Below, piece after piece: positions 61,440-64,000 of a stretch of 64,000 bases of DNA. The notes under the pieces were generated by a model. The model did not search any database. It saw only the letters and a list, made by a program, of their open reading frames with translations, and was not told where the DNA came from. The DNA comes from an uncultured Mobiluncus sp. (GTDB taxonomy: Bacteria; Actinomycetota; Actinomycetes; Actinomycetales; Actinomycetaceae), in NCBI RefSeq assembly GCF_943914685.1, contig NZ_CALUCZ010000014.1:6039-70038 (forward strand). The letters run 5' to 3'. The position numbers were made by a program, and so were the translations under genes. How positions within the stretch are numbered: the first letter of the stretch is position 1; every line of letters starts with the position of its first letter.

Positions 61440-62664
61440 AACGCGCCGCGACATTGCCCTCGATTTTCTCGCTGATGTTGCCATTGAGCTGAAAACCCAA
61501 GCCATGAGAACTATTCTGTTGACCTCCGCAGTCGCGCTGAGCATCGGGGCACTTCTCGCTTCGATGGGGATAACGAATAATGCAGCGCACGCCATTGACG
61601 CCGATTTGGCAGCATCTACGGGGCGCCAAGTTGTGGTGCGGCTGGCGGAAGACACTGCGACGGAGGAATCTGGCGCCCCATCCAACACGGGAAAATCAGG
61701 CGGGGAAACTATACAGCGGGAGTATCCGTCTGACACGGTGGAGCGCCTGCAGGCTCTTTCCGCGGTACAACACGTGGGAGTGATGCTTCCTGTCAGCCAG
61801 GTTCACGGAGTCACCGTCGCGCGGCCTGCTACAAAAACCACTCGCGACAACCAGTCAGTGCGGGCCGTGACCTCGGACTATTTCGCCGCTGGTGCGGCAC
61901 GAGCGATGGGAGCGGTGAGTCTTATGGATTCCGAGCTTCCGGTGGCGATTTTGGGCGAAGCTGCAGCTAAGACCTTTGGGGTGCCCTTTACAGCTGACCT
62001 TACTGGGGTGAGCATGCTGATTGACGGACGCCAGTTCGCCGTGGTTGGTTTCGTGAAAGGGGATGGGATGTGGGCAAACGACGTGTTCATCCCCTATACA
62101 GTGGGACTGGGAATAGCAGGTAATGACCGCCAGGCCGAAGTATTGTTGCATTCAAAGGTTGGGGCGGGTTCCCAAGTGGCAAAGGTAGCGCGGTTGGCTT
62201 TGCGTCCCGAAGCGCCGCAGACTTTGGCGGCATCGCAAGTGATCTCGGCGGGGGCCTCGCGGGGGAAAGTCGCGAATGTGCTGGGGCAGCAGGCTGCGTG
62301 GATTGGCGGGTTCTTGCTGATTTTGACCATGTTTCTGATTACAAATTCGATGGTGGTTTCCGTAACTTCACGCACTACCGAGATCGGGATTCGTCGAGCT
62401 TTAGGAGCGTCTCGGTCTGCCATAGCAATCACTTTCCTGGTCGAGGGTGCTTTGGTGGGGTTTTTGGGCGGCTTGGCGGGTTCGGTTCTGTCGGCACTAG
62501 TCGTGTTGGTGGTGTCCGCATTCAGCGGCTGGTCAGCATTTCTAAGCGCGGTGTGGTTAGCAGGCGGGCCGTTGTTGGGCACAGTAGTGGGTGTGCTGGC
62601 CTCAGTTTATCCGGCCGCACGGGCCGCCAGGGTTCAACCCGCAATAGCAGTGCGTTCCAACTAA
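61429..62664 (+). CDS. ABC transporter permease, FtsX/MacB type
   Basis: A 411-aa permease with a first helix at about residues 26-46, a large extracellular MacB-PCD-like domain (about 47-280, including VERLQALSAVQHVGVMLPVSQV and FAVVGFVKG), and three C-terminal helices (IGGFLLILTMFLITNSMVVSV; LVEGALVGFLGGLAGSVLSALVV; LLGTVVGVLASVYPAARAARV). It ends with PAIAVRSN, the typical coupling tail. Starts 11 nt inside the ATPase gene. The transported substrate is unknown; secreted peptide or antibiotic are the usual candidates. Confidence 0.9.
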   Translation: MRSETRRDIALDFLADVAIELKTQAMRTILLTSAVALSIGALLASMGITNNAAHAIDADLAASTGRQVVVRLAEDTATEESGAPSNTGKSGGETIQREYPSDTVERLQALSAVQHVGVMLPVSQVHGVTVARPATKTTRDNQSVRAVTSDYFAAGAARAMGAVSLMDSELPVAILGEAAAKTFGVPFTADLTGVSMLIDGRQFAVVGFVKGDGMWANDVFIPYTVGLGIAGNDRQAEVLLHSKVGAGSQVAKVARLALRPEAPQTLAASQVISAGASRGKVANVLGQQAAWIGGFLLILTMFLITNSMVVSVTSRTTEIGIRRALGASRSAIAITFLVEGALVGFLGGLAGSVLSALVVLVVSAFSGWSAFLSAVWLAGGPLLGTVVGVLASVYPAARAARVQPAIAVRSN

Positions 62665-62724
62665 GACAATGCCGACAGGTAAGGTGTCCCGAAATGTTGA
62701 CGGACTCAAATACCGGATGTAAAT

Positions 62725-62743
62725 TTAGGTTAAACTAACCTAA
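62725..62743 (+). promoter_or_regulatory. DtxR/IdeR-type iron box
   Basis: TTAGGTTAAACTAACCTAA is an exact 19-bp palindrome (centre A) matching the DtxR/IdeR consensus (TTAGGTTAGsCTAACCTAA) at nearly every position. It lies 18 nt before the start of the following secreted-protein gene and should repress it when iron is available. Confidence 0.85.
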
Positions 62744-62761
62744 GCGTAAAGGGGCGCTGAA

Positions 62762-63355
62762 ATGTTTAGAAAACTATCCGTAACTATTGCGGCTGTACCC
62801 CTGCTGTTAGCTCCATCGTTGGCATTTGCAACAGATAAACCACTCCCGACTGCTCAAGAGCAGGAATTTTACCGTGAAGCATATGGTCACAGTTTTTCCC
62901 CTCAGGAACATGAGGAGTACCTGTCGATTTTCGGCTCTGTGCCGACTCCAGAAGAAGTTCGTCAATATGTAGCCTCCTCCGAAGCAGAGCAAGCTGAACT
63001 GGACAGAGAAAGTGCTTCGTACGCAAGCCTTGATGGCACAACCTTACAAGGTTATTGGTCCAGCGACCTGTTTTCTTATGGTCGTTGGATAGGCCGCGAA
63101 GTTTGGGCTCTTTCCCTAATGCCTAGTCAGACTGTGATTCCAGCAGTTTCAGCCAAATATTCAGGTGAAGGATGGGTTCAGATATACAACCGCTTCAATG
63201 GAGACCGCCATTGGTCTTTCTATAAAAGTAAAGGTGCAGATAGCAGTATGAGGAAACAGTACCTATGCCATGTACGGTATGGTTCTATCAAAGTCCCGTG
63301 GAACATTGAACCATCAAAACCCCCGAGCGCGATTAATGATGTTACCTGTAACTGA
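62762..63355 (+). CDS. Secreted protein with DUF2599-like C-terminus, iron-box controlled
   Basis: A 197-aa protein with a signal peptide (hydrophobic 6-20, likely cleavage after AFA, residue 23). The central part is acidic. The C-terminal segment SMRKQYLCHVRYGSIKVPWN, then IEPSKPP and VTCN, matches the pattern I associate with DUF2599 (Q-CH...WNxEPxRP...CN); two cysteines (in LCHV and at the C-terminus) could pair. ATG at 62762 with GGGGCG before it and the iron box upstream. Its function is unknown; iron-starvation expression is predicted from the operator. Confidence 0.72.
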   Translation: MFRKLSVTIAAVPLLLAPSLAFATDKPLPTAQEQEFYREAYGHSFSPQEHEEYLSIFGSVPTPEEVRQYVASSEAEQAELDRESASYASLDGTTLQGYWSSDLFSYGRWIGREVWALSLMPSQTVIPAVSAKYSGEGWVQIYNRFNGDRHWSFYKSKGADSSMRKQYLCHVRYGSIKVPWNIEPSKPPSAINDVTCN

Positions 63356-63388
63356 TTCGATTCTTTCCCGCCAATCTGAGGAGTAATA

Positions 63389-63739
63389 ATGGATTTGCTA
63401 GTGGCTTTTACTGCTGCCCTCATAGGGCTAATCGGCGTGTTCGAACTGGTCTACGCCCTCAAGTTCTTTGCTGGTTTTCCGCCAACCTCCTGGCAGCGAG
63501 TGGCTTACGGCCTGTTCGCAGTGTTGGCTTTGGCTTCAATCTACCTGCCGGACTATCTGCTGTTGCGTTTCCGTCCTCTGATTGACCCGGATGTACAAGA
63601 TTTCTATAACCAAACCTTCCTGCCAGTCTTTAGAGGCTGCGCCTGGGTGGTGGCGGTGGCGACCTTGGTCATCCTCATCTGGCGAGAATCCCGAATCAAG
63701 CCGACGGCTCCCTCGCAGTTGGTCGCGTCAGTCGGCTGA
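63389..63739 (+). CDS. Small membrane protein of unknown function
   Basis: A 116-aa product with three hydrophobic segments (about residues 3-30, 38-58 and 84-102). TGAGGAG precedes the ATG. It follows the iron-box gene by 33 nt and is probably in the same transcript. No family recognised. Confidence 0.65.
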   Translation: MDLLVAFTAALIGLIGVFELVYALKFFAGFPPTSWQRVAYGLFAVLALASIYLPDYLLLRFRPLIDPDVQDFYNQTFLPVFRGCAWVVAVATLVILIWRESRIKPTAPSQLVASVG

Positions 63740-64000
63740 GTAAACCCAAGCTGGCAACAAGTTCCTTCTCGTATTTTCGTTGAAAACTCAGGGATTTCCG
63801 GGTTCGCGACACGCCCGAACGAGCAACAGAGGCTCCAAAATTTGCATCGCGTTCGAGCCTGGTGTATTGTTTTATCTGTTGCGCACTTTTGCGGTGAGCA
63901 ACGCCCCGATTGTTGAAATCTCGGTGAAAACTGGGGTGGATCGGTGAGTGGGTTTGTTGGTTTTGATCTCGATAGCGTTTTGTTTTTTGTTTACGCGTTT
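63740..64000 (+). other. Terminal region, no confident gene
   Basis: 261 bp. A frame opening at GTG 63944 (VSGFVGFDLDSVLF...) stays open to the window edge and could be the start of a gene, but no ribosome-binding site or -10 box supports it. The last 30 bases are T-rich. Confidence 0.25.

Noticed and set aside
1..64000. tRNA genes, insertion sequences or prophage genes
   Set aside because: No tRNA cloverleaf, transposase, integrase or phage structural gene was recognised anywhere in the window.

Overview
The window looks like chromosomal DNA of a Gram-positive actinobacterium. The evidence is a WhiB1-type regulator beside a PdtaS-type sensor kinase, a polyphosphate glucokinase, an N-terminally extended methionine aminopeptidase, a GatCAB amidotransferase, an NAD-dependent DNA ligase, GC-rich housekeeping genes, and several genes whose -10 box lies only 6-7 nt before the start codon (leaderless mRNAs). 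A soluble CZB-type chemoreceptor suggests a chemotactic relative. I would guess Actinomycetaceae, possibly Mobiluncus; this is inference, not a database result.

Layout. 1-6300: the 5' part of an acyl-CoA synthetase gene (minus), a low-GC secreted serine protease with a lipoprotein, a Nif3-family gene, a zinc-ribbon-family protein that has lost its zinc ligands, RNase P RNA, and a low-GC lipoprotein. 6400-18600: ppgK, map and panB (minus), a C69 dipeptidase, a lipid kinase, a 22-bp tandem repeat, a YwiC-like membrane protein, a chemoreceptor, pheST and a DUF1287 protein. 18630-26600: arginine cluster argCJBD-argR-argG-argH without argF, with ARG-box-like operators before argC and argJ. 26700-32570: an isolated 50-codon gene with its own promoter and terminator, divergent msrA and NUDIX genes, and an OPT transporter / carboxymuconolactone decarboxylase-like / alanine symporter operon. 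32700-43900: tyrS, a succinate-semialdehyde dehydrogenase, folA-thyA, DUF2505, pdtaS, whiB1, a large FHA-FtsK ATPase preceded by a DnaA-box palindrome, and a DJ-1 protein. 44000-54940: ligA, a cardiolipin synthase, gatCAB, a solitary trpB, a DUF1540 protein and an AGE-family epimerase.

The most unusual part is 55060-63740, which is AT-rich compared with the rest. It starts with a 65-aa secreted peptide precursor whose mature end carries a Cys-six-residues-Cys loop. This gene overlaps a six-helix sensor kinase gene, which in turn overlaps a LuxR/NarL-type response regulator gene. Downstream lie a 17-codon leader ORF coupled to a lipoprotein gene, a decayed paralogue of that lipoprotein, a MacAB-like exporter (adaptor with peptidoglycan-binding domain, ATPase, FtsX-type permease), an iron-box-preceded secreted protein with a DUF2599-like C-terminus, and a small membrane protein. 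I propose a peptide-sensing circuit that may control export and cell-surface functions. The gene order and overlaps are seen directly; the signalling role is inference.

The core genes form ordinary metabolic blocks: arginine synthesis under ArgR, Gln-tRNA/Asn-tRNA amidation by GatCAB, thymidylate/folate by ThyA-FolA, and peptide and alanine uptake. The low-GC segments nearly all encode secreted proteins or lipoproteins, which suggests that the surface-exposed gene set is the variable part of this genome.
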